NCBI GenBank assembly: GCA_019671135.1
Contig: JAHRHY010000017.1
Span: 682,001 to 746,000 of the forward strand
DNA length: 64,000 nt
From: Linnemannia hyalina
Taxonomy: Eukaryota; Mortierellomycota; Mortierellomycetes; Mortierellales; Mortierellaceae
Direction: 5' to 3'
The notes below the pieces were generated by a model. It ran no database searches, was not told where the DNA came from, and was given only the letters and a program-made list of their open reading frames with translations. The translations under genes were made by a program, and so were the position numbers. Below, in pieces: positions 35,296-46,408 of this stretch. How positions within the stretch are numbered: the stretch's first letter is position 1; each line of letters opens with the position of its first letter.

Positions 35296-38200
35296 ATGGA
35301 CGCAGCTGAGCCCGCCGCCCTCAGGGCAACCTCGTCCGTGGTTGTTTCAAACCCCCAAAACTGTATGTGTCCCAGAAACCGACGCCTCTTACTGGCTCTG
35401 TCTCTGTTCTGCCTTTCGCGAAAGGTGTCCGTGTCCGGACCTTTTTTTTGTGGCATTCACTACAAATACTCCACGGTCTAACTTGATACCCTTGTCAATC
35501 GCTTTGTAGTCACCATCACCAGGATAACTGTCCTGGACACAATTGCCACTCCGACACCAACAGTTGCTGCAGTAACGGAACCAACAACAGCTACAACGAC
35601 AACAGCAGGAAACGGACCATGCATGGTAGTCGAATTAAGTTCCTCCTCCTCTCCTTCTTCCTCCATCCCGATCCAACCTCTATTCCAAGACCACCAGGTC
35701 GAGTATGTCCCAGATCCGGAGCATCACCAGCAACATCCAACACAGCAACAGCAACAGGAACAGCAACAACATCAACCGGATACCCAACCAATCTCAGCAT
35801 CTAACCCAGTCACTACACCAACCAACGATGAGCCCAATCTTTTGCTCAAGATTCGCACAAGTTCAACAACAAGAGTGGGCCTGGAATTTGAACTCGAGGG
35901 CAAGTTGCTGGATTCTGTGCGACCAAGACCTGAAGGAGGAGCACAGACAGGATCAAATCTTAATCCAGACAAGGATGTTCCTAACCCCCACTACCGCCAC
36001 AATCACCTCCTGCAGGATACAACAAGGGTACCAGTAACGACGGAGCATGTGGGTCTGACTAAAATGGAGTTACGCAGCAGCAGAAGCAGCAACGCCCCCC
36101 TGAGGTCGGCTTTCAAATCTACTGGATCGATAACATCGCCCTCGACAGGCACAGAGGACTATGTGTTTGTGTCTGTCCGGCCGAGGGTCACGAGCACGCC
36201 TACCCCTGACAGAAGGACCCTGACTAATAGTAGTGAGAGCAGTGTATACAAGCCCACTATCTACTTTGCAGAGACACGCACGGAGCGTCATATGCATGAA
36301 ATGTGCAGGAGCGAAGTTGCTTTTCAACAACAAGTAAGATTGACACCTTGCAAACGTTTTTTTCTTTCTTATTTCTCCGAGACAAGCTCCGATAACCGTG
36401 TGAATGCAATCATTGTAAAAAATGAAATGATGATATGGATGTGATGGATGTGATGGATGTGATTGCTGATCAAAAAAGTGATTCTTTTCGAAATTACCTC
36501 AGCTGGCCCTGAACCCAGGAGCCATCACAACGGTCGTCCTGAATCAATCCCTTCCTGGAGGAAAGCAGGTCTGGACCCATTCCCTCATTGATGACGCCTC
36601 TGTTTCTACTGCTGCTGAAGGTGATGATGATAATGATCCACTGCAAAGCCACAAAGCAGTGTTTGCCGTAAGTCCTTGGCGCTGACATTTGGTAGTTTGT
36701 TGACAACAAGGAAGATCAAACAACACATTTTCCCCCTCGGTTCACACTCCTTATCTCGATTCTCCTTTGATTCATCCTCTCAAACTAGTTTCTGACTCGA
36801 AACCGAACCACAGGAGGCTTCGAAATTCTTGCAATGGTCTCCACTTGGATCGAACGTAAGTCAAGTTTCCTGTCATGTCAAAGAACCCTTTCAACTCTTA
36901 ATGATGTTCAAAACGGCGCTAACTTTCATATAACATTCCTCCAATTGAAAAGAAATAGACGACAACAGCACAGCAGCGGCTACATCGGCTGCAGCACCAG
37001 CGACAGCTGGAGTGCGATTCCCGTCGACCCTAACCCAACCATCTACAGCAACTTCAACGACGACAACGACTACACCAACAATAACGTCCGCTTGGAATGC
37101 ACGTCATTGGAGGAGAAGCTCAACGCCTGAGAAGAGCTCGAATGTGAGCCGGTTACCGTCGTTCTGGAATAAGTTTTCTGCGCCCCCTGCGAGCAATAAC
37201 TCCCTGCCCAGCCTTCCAGAAAGGTCTACGCGCTTGGATGATGAGCCACCGTTGCCAGCGTTGCCTGACGAGTCCAATGAAGCTCCCGATACTCTCACAC
37301 CTACTGACACTGTCGACACCACTATAACCATTACTGCCATTATTCCCGGTCCTACCTCTAATACCACAGTCGCCAGTGTACCAGTCATTATACCCCTGGC
37401 CAATAATACAGAGGACGGACCACTCTTCCGGGCAACAGTCGTCGAGTGTGAGAACCATGTCAGGACGATGAAGGCGACCTCGAAACGGATCCTCAAAGCT
37501 GCACAGGCGGCCATGGAGACACGGAGGGCTTGGGTGGCCGCCGAGGAGGTCTTCGTGAGGGAGCTTGAGGGCATGAAGATCGCCGAATCCCTAGTCGAAA
37601 GCTACTGGCGACCGCTCTCACAACACCTCACAGAGCATTCAGAGATGCTTGCCCAGCGGATGCGAGACCTCATGATCCAGCCCTTTTCGCAGTTTTATGG
37701 AGTCGACATCAAGGCCGCCGAGCTGCAGCGGAAATCGTTCGAGGAGGAGAGCAAGGAGTACTACAGCTTCCTGTCGCGGTATATGGGTATGAAGCAGGAT
37801 AACCCACAGAGGAAGGCTGAGGCAGATCTGAAGCACGAACGGAAACGACGGCATTTCGAATTGAAGCGACTAGAGTACTGGAATTTCTTGCTGGAGATGA
37901 AGGCTGGTGGGCGCAAGGGAGAGGAGCTGTACTCGTGCTTGGCTGAATTTTCGGATAAGCATCGTCAGCTGCTAGGAGATCTGGGAATTGTTGCGGAGGA
38001 GCTTCGTCCAGATTTGGAGACTGTGTTGGAGAGCACCAGACAGCGGCAGGAACAATTCCAGTTTCAATCATCTGCCAGGCCTGAGTCATCCTTGTCTAAC
38101 TCAGTAGTAATCGCAGCTCTGCCGATGAGCTTGAACCCACCTCCCAACATCCGACATGATTCTGCGCGATCGATCGATTCTGACCAGAGTTCTATCGACT

Positions 38201-41200
38201 CTCCACAAAGTCGTCCGCCTCTACAGCAATCACCCATCCAGCCATCAACATCACCCCTCCTTGCCAGTGACGGCGCCCCCATCGAAAGTCAAAAGGACGT
38301 AGCAAGCAGCAACCGCAATATTACAGGAATTCGCGATCTCGAGCATCAGGATATTGACGCCGGTCTCGCACTAGGACGACGCAAGGAAGGATTCCTGTTT
38401 GCCACCAACCGCCCAAGCCAACATAGCAATGCCGTGGTACTGGAGAAGCCCAACAACCTAAATACCTGGCGCAAGTACTGGTGTGTACTCTCTGAAGGCC
38501 AGCTGCACGAGTACTCTCATTGGAAACGCGGAATCACCCAGCCCCACAACGAGCCCATCAATCTTCGTATCGCCACTGTCCGGTCGTGTCGAAACCAAGA
38601 TCGGCGGTTCTGTTTTGAGGTCATCACGCCAAAATTTAGACGCGTGTACCAGGCAACCAGTATCGAAGACATGAACTCGTGGATCAATGTCATATCGAAC
38701 GCGATCCAAAGTCTATTAAACGGTACCAGCAGCTGTCGAAACCTCAATCTCCAGTATACCCGAGATGGAGAAGAGTTCAGTGGTGGCGGTGGCGGTGCTG
38801 GACGAAGGATTGGAGGAGGTGATTACAACAGGACGATGCCGGCTCCGGACGGGAAGGGTCTGATGGCAGGACTTGGAGGCATGGCGCGAGCGAGTATGGA
38901 GCAGTTCCTTCAGTCGACCTCGCTACCGAACTCGCTTCAGGACAGAGTTCAGCCCGGACAGGCCGTTGGCAGGAAGCGTGGTGGAAGTGCAGCGGATGGA
39001 CTGAACGAGATGGGACAGATTATCCTCCCCTTGGCAGCCCAGGCGGCCAATTCTTCAGCAACCGCGACGGCGACACCCGATCGACGCAACAGTGTGGATG
39101 AGAGCAGTTCTGGTGAGCAGCATTTGGGCACTCGGCTGCTGCAGACTATGCGGGACTCTGACATGGCCAATGCCTTTTGTGCAGAGTGCGGAGCCAAGAA
39201 CCCGGACTGGTGTGTCATCAACCTCGGTATCATTATTTGCATTGGTAAGATGATTCTAGATTGGCTTTTAAAGAGTGACTTTACAAATACCAGAAAATTG
39301 AGCTTTTCGACTGACATCTGTATCTTTTTTTTTGTTTGCACAGAGTGCTCGGGTATTCATAGGAGTTTGGGCACACACATCTCCAAGGTCCGATCGTTCA
39401 CATTGGACACCAACTCGTACACAAAGGACCTAGTCGAGTTCATTCGTTCAGTCGGCAATAGCATCTCGAACCAGATCTGGGAGGCGAATCTCCTTGCTGA
39501 GACCAACCCGGGGTCGACAAAGATCGCTTTTAGGAAGCCGGTTGTGAATGATGCACGCGAGTACAAGGTGTCGTTCATACGCAAAAAGTATGTTGAGCGA
39601 GCGTTTGTTGAGCGGTTCCCAGAGTCAACTTCAAGAGCGACAGCTGCGACGGATGCGTTGTTTGAGGCGGTCTCTGCCAACAACATTCCGGCTGCTATTG
39701 CTGCGTACGCGGCAGGTGGGAACCTCAACACGGTGCAGAGGGCTGATCACACGAGTGATTCTGGACCTTTTGTCGAGGCTCAGGGACCACAGTACACGGC
39801 TGAGGAGGATCCCATGCCGACAACAACATCTCCTCCGCTCCCGCCACGAACCAACAATGATATGTATGGATTGGGATTGATCCCTAGCATAGCAGAATCG
39901 CCCCTGATAAGCCACTTTATGCTGAAAGGGTACGGAGATGGACAAGGCGCAGATGAATCGACGGCGCTTTCAGAGACTTCGTCTCAGTTCTCGAGGTCGA
40001 CTGTTGGCTCTTCGTATCCAGTCTCGACAACCGATCGTGATCCTGATATCCCTCAGCCTTCTGCGTCTCAAGACCCAACTTCGACATCTGCCTCGTCTGC
40101 TGGAGCAGCTGGCGCCACAACCTTGGAGATCCGACCTCGACCGGTAGCGACAGGAGGACGATGTATCTCGTCGGTGATGGTGATGCAGACGTCGCCTCTC
40201 TTGATCGCCCTCCGCAACGGTGTGCCATTTAGCTTTGACCCCCACTACGAGGTCTATCCCCTTGCCGAGTTCCTGATGCAAAATGGAGCCGCGAGCAATA
40301 TGAGCATGGAGGTCAAGGTTTTGAGCACTGGTGCTGTCGAAGGAGCTTTTACAGCTTCGTCATCTACCTCTTCTGTTACCAAGGATCTGCCTACGCCCCC
40401 AGAGTCTCAGCTCCCTGTCAGGCGTCAAGGTATGATAACCGCTACGGTCAAGGGCCCTCCCGTGGCTGTGCAGCAGGCCGCAGAGGAACTTGCAGCTTCA
40501 GCGGGTCAGAGTATTATTGAGCGAGATGTGCCACTTCACCCCTCCATCTCCATTGGAGCTCGACTCTCTGCTGGAACTTCGATTGTGCCTAAGCCGTTGT
40601 CGACAACACCTTCGTCGATAACCACAGCTACCGTAGGTGGAGTCGTCGTCCCAGTCTCTACTGCAGCTGTTGGATCTAAATTGGTCCCAGCAAGTGGAGA
40701 AATCAGCGCTGCAACAGATGCTGAGAGAAAGGCCGCCAATCGAAGGAGTGTCGGACAGATCATTGAGCTCCGTGGTGAAGATGGCATCACGGCGATGGAG
40801 TACCTTCGAGCCAAGAGCGTCGCCCGCGGAGACATTCCCTCACCATCGCCTTCACCTGCTCTACCAGCACCCAGTCTGGAAAGCAACCTCGCAGGACCCA
40901 CAGATCCGTCCCGGGCGCCACCCCAGAGTCTGACGGAAAGAGGAAATCTTCTTTCTTCCATGACGGCAGGCCTGATCAACACCCTTACCCTCTCACCCCG
41001 CCTCCGCCCAACAGCTTCTTCTAACTCCTCCGTCGTCAACTCATCGGATCAGACCCATCCTCGGACCATCGAGTCCTCACAATACCCACCACTCAGCTCC
41101 AGCAGCAGTGCCAACAACCCCCACAACCACCAGGATATCTCGGCCCTGTTCCAGAAGCGTCGCGATAGTGACAATGGACTTGGATCGGGATTCTTTTCGA

Positions 41201-42018
41201 CCATGAAGGCAAACTCTAGCAGGGACAAGGAACGAGTAGCCGCTAAGGCTCAAGCACGGAAGTCCGGAGACTTTTCCCTCCTCTCTCCGATCACCATTGT
41301 TACCCCACGCGCTGGGTATTCGCAATCTAATGGTATCAACACAGCCAAAAACCGTTTGTCACTGAACTTGGACTACATTGGTTCGTCGAGCAACTTGGAA
41401 GAGATCAGTCCCACCCTCACGCCGTTGGCTCTTGGACAACAGCAGCAATCCAGTCGGACACAGAAGGTTAAGGCCAGTCTGACAAAGAGCATCCGGCTCT
41501 CGGCGGCGTACTTCAAGAACAACAGCAAGTCTCCGTCTGGACTCTTTACAAAGGACGACACGAATCGAGATCATCCACCGCCTGTGGTTCGTAGGATCCC
41601 ACTCTTTGAGGGCGATCAGAGTTTTATTGCGCCGTATGGTTCACAGCAGCCCATGGTTCATCAGACCACATCTACCGGATCGCTCACCGCCGCCGCTGTC
41701 GCGATTGCCTCACACGAGCCTGGTGGTGGTGGTGGTGGTGGTGGAGGGATGAGCGGGGGAGAGGAAGAAGAGGAGGATAGTGAACCTGAGGATGAATTTA
41801 CGGTCGAGGAGTTGTTGGCGCGTCAGGGCGCAAAGTCTTGGAATAGTGGCGGTGGTGGAAGTGGTACACTGCCTCAGGCTCAGCCACGGGAACAGCAACA
41901 GACTCGGAAGGGTAGCCGTTTCTTGGCACCACGGAGTCGTCCGTCCTCTTCGTTTTTATCGTCCATTTCCTACTCTTCAACACCCAACCTTACACAACAA
42001 TCTCAGCGAGGACAATAA
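35296..42018 (+). CDS. BAR-PH-ArfGAP protein with ankyrin-like segments (ACAP/Csx2-like)
   Basis: ArfGAPs of this layout shape membranes and stimulate GTP hydrolysis on Arf GTPases in endosomal or plasma-membrane traffic. Six exons (35296-35362, 35510-36333, 36503-36667, 36789-36855, 36959-39244, 39344-42018) give 2027 residues. The N-terminal 400 residues include beta-rich segments and low-complexity Thr/Gln runs of unknown role. A BAR domain spans about 530-740, a PH domain about 850-960 (NTWRKYWCVLSEGQLHEYS), and the ArfGAP domain about 1110-1225. Its C4 finger is FCAEC...CIEC and the arginine finger is in HRSLGTHISKVRS. Weak ankyrin-like pieces follow. The last 550 residues are Ser/Pro/Gly-rich. 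It is much longer than animal ACAPs because of these tails. Confidence 0.92.
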
Positions 42019-42312
42019 TCACATAATAAATCATACATTTTTGCAATTTTGCAATTTTTTGGCCGTCAAGTTCGATGCAACAGTGAGAACCAGTAAAACT
42101 TGGGACAAAAACATGGAGAGCCTTCTAAAAATGATGCACTCGACAAAAAGAGAATTCTTAACTCTCAAGTAATATGGATGGTAGAGTATATTGGTCACGA
42201 TTTTTTTTCCAAATCTGTGTGGGGGATGATATTAAATATTGTTGACATGAAGAAACAGACAAATGCAGGAGAGGGGGCCTGCAAGGAGGGGGGGGGGGGC
42301 ACTCCTCCCTAT
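42019..42312. other. Short convergent intergenic region
   Basis: It separates the stop codons of two convergent genes and contains a run of ten G near 42289-42298. Nothing else is recognised. Confidence 0.5.
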
Positions 42313-44435
42313 TTACTTGGGAAGAGTGTTGTTGTTGACGGGGGCGGTAGGGGGAACCTCAACAACAATTGAAGGCACACTCGTGGCCCCAGAAGCAGCA
42401 TTCTGAACATTCAAATTCTGAATCGCCTCCTCATGAACATTTCCAGGCTCGTTCCTAGTATATTGCACCGTAGGACGTCCCTCGGCCTCCAAGATCCTGT
42501 GCACCTGTTCCAACGACAACTCTGAAAGCTCCTTTGCCGAAAGACGTGAGTTGGCCAGGGGGTAGTTGTTCTCGGAAAAGACCCAGTCAGCGGGGACGGG
42601 GGCGCGGTTCATGACCATCGAGTCGACCTCGGCCTGGATCACCTTGCAGAAATCATCCAGAGGCAGATCGTTATAGTCGTCGTTGAACGGGTTCTCGATC
42701 TCGTAACCGATACCCAAGATTCCGAGGAGTGTGAAAGCAGCGAGCATGACTGAGGGAATCATGAGCTCGTCCTGGTTCTGAACGAGTTGGAAGGGCAGGG
42801 CGAGGAGGTAGATCCAGGTGGCGTGGTGGAGATGGATGGAGTAGGCGAGGGGGATCGGGGTACGGAGGATACGCTCGAATCCGGTGAGGCAGTCGATCAT
42901 GGAGACGAGGGAGTTGTTCATCACGGTCATGGTCGAAGCGTCAACCTTCTGCTTGGCGCCGCAGGACTTGATGTAGCTTCCAATGTAGTACGACAACTCG
43001 ACGGGGATGTTGGTGGGGGTCAAGAAATCAAATGCCAAAGCGCGACGCTTGCTCTGCTGACGGCGATGACGGGTCTCGCCTTGGCCAGTGGTGGTGCTGA
43101 CACCAGAGACCTTGACGCCCTGCTTCTCAGACAATTGCAATGATTGTTGATGTTGTTGCTGATTACCCTGGGTTTGGAGGGTTCCAAGAGGGGTAGGGAT
43201 ATCAGTTCTCCAATCCATGGGCTGAGTCGAGGTGGGAAGAGAATACTTGGGGATGTGGGCCAACAGGTCGACCATGTCCTCGTATTCGTAACCGTACTCC
43301 TCACGAAGGTAGTGCTTGGTGGCAAAGGCAAAGGCGACAAGGAGGTTGATGGCAGATTTCTTCTCGAGCACGTCGCGGGTCTCGGTCTCGGAAACGTTGA
43401 CCCAGATACAACGAGTCAGGTTACGGATGCAGAGTGTCATCTGTGACCACAGACGACGACCCTCCCAGTAGCGATCATAAGCTGTTGGAGAGAGGAGAAT
43501 AAAACAACGAGGGTTAGAGGCGGGTAAACATGTTTTGCGAATATGGTTGCGACTCGCTTGTGTTCTTTCAATTGTTGCTTGTGCGACGCTTGGGTGTCCA
43601 ACTGACATATTTTTGCGCTCCCTGAAGATAGGGGAGGACAAACTGCAGACATGGAAGGGGGACAGTGCATAGAAAAAAAAAGATGGGAGATCTTTTTTTA
43701 TTTTTATTTATGCGCCTTGCCGTTGTTGTGGCCAGATCAGGGGAACAAGTAAGAAGAGATGACTTACCGGTGTTCGTACGGAAGACCAAGAGAAGGGAGA
43801 CAACCATACCCATCACTGAGACCAGCGACTGTGAAATAAGTGACATCCAATGGCGAGGGACAAGTGGTGAAACCATTAAGATATATCAGGTACAGGGGTG
43901 AGGAGGGCCTTGTTTGGTTAGTAGCTGATTGCTTTGGTACTTTGGTACTGTTGAGAATGGAAGATATGAGCTACCCGTTGTACTCGCTCTTTTTAACGGA
44001 AAGGCTAGTGTGCTCTCTCGGTTCATGCACGGTCAGAGAGAAAAAAAAAGGGAAGAAAAAGGGAAGAAGGGAAAAATAGACGTCTCAAGTGGAAACAATG
44101 GAAGAACGGACAATTAACGAGAGCAATTAAAAATATTGTAAGGCCTCCAACCAAACCAATCACCCACCCCACCCCCCAATCAAATCAACATGAACACAAG
44201 AAGGGACAGACAGGATGAGCGAGACAGCGTGTGTATGTGGCAGCAACAAGAGGATACTTACGAGGGAGTAGTTCATCTTCCAGGCAGAGTATTTGTCGAT
44301 AAAGAAGACAGCAGTCGAGTAGACACCGATTGCTAAGATTTGCCACCAAATGGAGAGGATGACGGTTCCCTTGATGCGGAGCATCAGTGGCCACTTGCTC
44401 CTCACATACACTGTTGTGCCGTATTTGCGAGGCAT
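42313..44435 (-). CDS. Bestrophin/UPF0187-type anion channel
   Basis: The family forms pentameric chloride or anion channels. Exons 44435-44262, 43828-43768 and 43481-42313 give 467 residues. The N-terminus has the usual basic start before the first membrane helix (MLRIKGTVILSIWWQILAIG). Exon 2 encodes the second helix and leads into FRTNTAYDRYWEGRRLW, the most conserved bestrophin signature. A polar loop rich in Gln, Ser and Thr (about 185-225) interrupts the middle. Two more hydrophobic helices follow and the family ending NPFNDDYNDLPLD is near residue 345. The tail to 467 is hydrophilic. Plasma-membrane or organelle location cannot be told. Confidence 0.92.
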
Positions 44436-45937
44436 CGTGATCTGTTAGTTCGATGGGCTTGTGTTTCGGATAGGTGTGAGTGGAAAAAGGGCGTGTTTGT
44501 CGGTGAAGGGTATGCGAATGTATCGGGTGTCCAAGGTGTCGGAGGTTGGAAAGTAGCAGCGGCAGTGTCTCTTTTTCTCCTTCAGAGGGGGAGGAATGAA
44601 GGAAGAGGAGTGAAAGGGAAGAGAAGAGTGATGAGAAGAAAAAAAAAGGATGGGGTGAAGAGAGCAATGGGATGAAAGAAGAAAAAAGATGAGATGAGAT
44701 GCCCAGCGTTGTTGTGGAAGAGAGAAAGTGGACAAGTTGGCAGTCAACGGAAACGACGGTAATAGAAAAGGCAGGCTCCGACCAATTGGGAAAAGGAAGA
44801 GAAGGAAAGGGAAGAGGATAAAGAACAAAAAGAAAAAGAAAAAGAAAAAGAAGAAGAAGAAGAGGAATAAGAAAAGGGTGACCACCATGGCGCCGAGATG
44901 GTAATTCTTTTTTACTCACTTCCCTCCCACCATGTCCCCCAACGCATGGCCAATCCCTTGAACGACACGAAGAACGCATAAAAAAGGAGACTATTGCACC
45001 TGCATGATGTTCGACACAGAAACAGACAGCTTGCTAGTTCGTTTTTCCATCCTCCACCTTCGGAAAAGGCAAACGACACCAACAAAGCGAACTACGGTTT
45101 GGCTCAATTCGTTGTTGAATCTCATTTCCCGTTTCAATTGGGTTCATTCAGGCCTCAGCCCAGACGCAAACGACACCTGAACACACAACACAATTTTCAT
45201 CCATCTCAAACAATAAAAAACCGCCGCGGATGAAAATACGCTCACCCCTTGCTTCGTCGCATGCAATTACCCCTATGCGCGTGTGTCCCAGTGGTTCATA
45301 TCATCTCCTGCCTCTTCTCTCTCCTTTCCTTTGCCAAGTGTCCAAATGTGCACTCTTTCTTGCCTCTCTGCCCTGTTTTGCTCGTGGCAGCTCTCCTCGA
45401 TATCTAATGTCCATGTCCATGCCCACTCCTTCTTTGGATGTTGGTTGGACTTGGTTCTAGCATTATTGGAAGGGAAGCAAATCATCCCAGTTCGCCTTTT
45501 TATTTCGTTTTTCAGCACACTCGTTCCGGAAAACTGGACCATCTGGTCATCTCACACTCCAAATCAAATCGACAAGACCACTCGCTGATTCCTTCCCCAG
45601 TCCAGCGAGCCCATGTCCACCATCCGCCCAGCTTGTCCCTCCATCGAAGTAACAAGAGCATTTGGTTCGCCAAAAGCAAAAGAGGTTCGACCCCTTGTTC
45701 CTTTATGTCTCTATATTCACCCCAGCCCACTCTGTTTACCGACTCCATGTGGCGGTGCTCTACTTCCTTCCCACTGCTCTCAATAATGTCTTACTCTTAC
45801 CCACTATTGCACTTGTCCAGAAGGATATTTCCAAGTCCGGGAAAATAGAGCACTTACCACTTTGGCGCCGTTCTTCGTTCTTCGACCCACTGCCTCTCCA
45901 CCCATTGCCACCGTCGTTGCCACCATAAGCAACCAAC
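44436..45937. other. Intergenic, no gene recognised
   Basis: Upstream region of the bestrophin-type gene. It is purine-rich near 44570-44880 and mixed afterwards. Open stretches on both strands lack support. Confidence 0.55.
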
Positions 45938-45942
45938 AACAA

Positions 45943-46214
45943 GTGAAGCTCTGAACCCATCCCCCTCCGCTCAATTTTTCACTATTGAGGGCTGGACTAA
46001 ATCTTTCACTTTCTTATGGGGTCACCCTTTCGCTGCCATTTTGCCCAAAAAAGGGAAGCGCTCTAGTGGCTTCCTGTCCACGTGATCCTCAGTGGCCTTG
46101 GACCGCTTCCCTTTTTTGGGCAAAATGGCAGCGAAAGGGTGACCCCATAAGAAAGTGAAAGATTTAGTCCAGCCCTCAATAGTGAAAAATTGAGCGGAGG
46201 AGGCAGAGCTTCAC
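45943..46214. mobile_element. Foldback miniature inverted-repeat element
   Basis: Terminal inverted repeats GTGAAGCTCTG (45943-45953) and CAGAGCTTCAC (46204-46214) are perfect and flanked by AACAA on both sides (45938-45942 and 46215-46219), a likely 5-bp target duplication. Inside, 45964-46060 and 46104-46200 are 97-bp perfect reverse complements around a 43-nt spacer. There is no coding capacity, so it is non-autonomous. The transposase family is not recognised. Confidence 0.88.
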
Positions 46215-46408
46215 AACAAATCAAACCCCATGGACGAAACCTTCCTCTCAAATGCATGCACACTGCCGCTGGCGCATATCATTTCAGGCTAGTGCCATGG
46301 CTTCCTTTTATGCTCTTCTCTACTTTCTATCTTCTAGTTGGTATTTTTTTTAGTTCACTTTTTCTTTCCGCGGGGGACAATCCAGACAATGCAAAGACTG
46401 AGAACTTT

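Noticed and set aside
34619..35309. Two overlapping plus-strand open stretches of over 200 codons across the TC repeat
   Set aside because: The dinucleotide and C/T-rich composition lacks stops in several frames at once, which is not coding evidence.
37012..42018. ArfGAP-family gene as one uninterrupted 1668-codon frame from the ATG at 37012
   Set aside because: The intron at 39245-39343 has good GT..AG signals and its removal restores the C-x2-C zinc knuckle; in-frame coding also continues upstream of 37012 to an acceptor at 36957.
43665..43901. Small plus-strand gene within the bestrophin-type locus
   Set aside because: It overlaps intron 2 and exon 2 of the channel gene on the other strand and lacks support.
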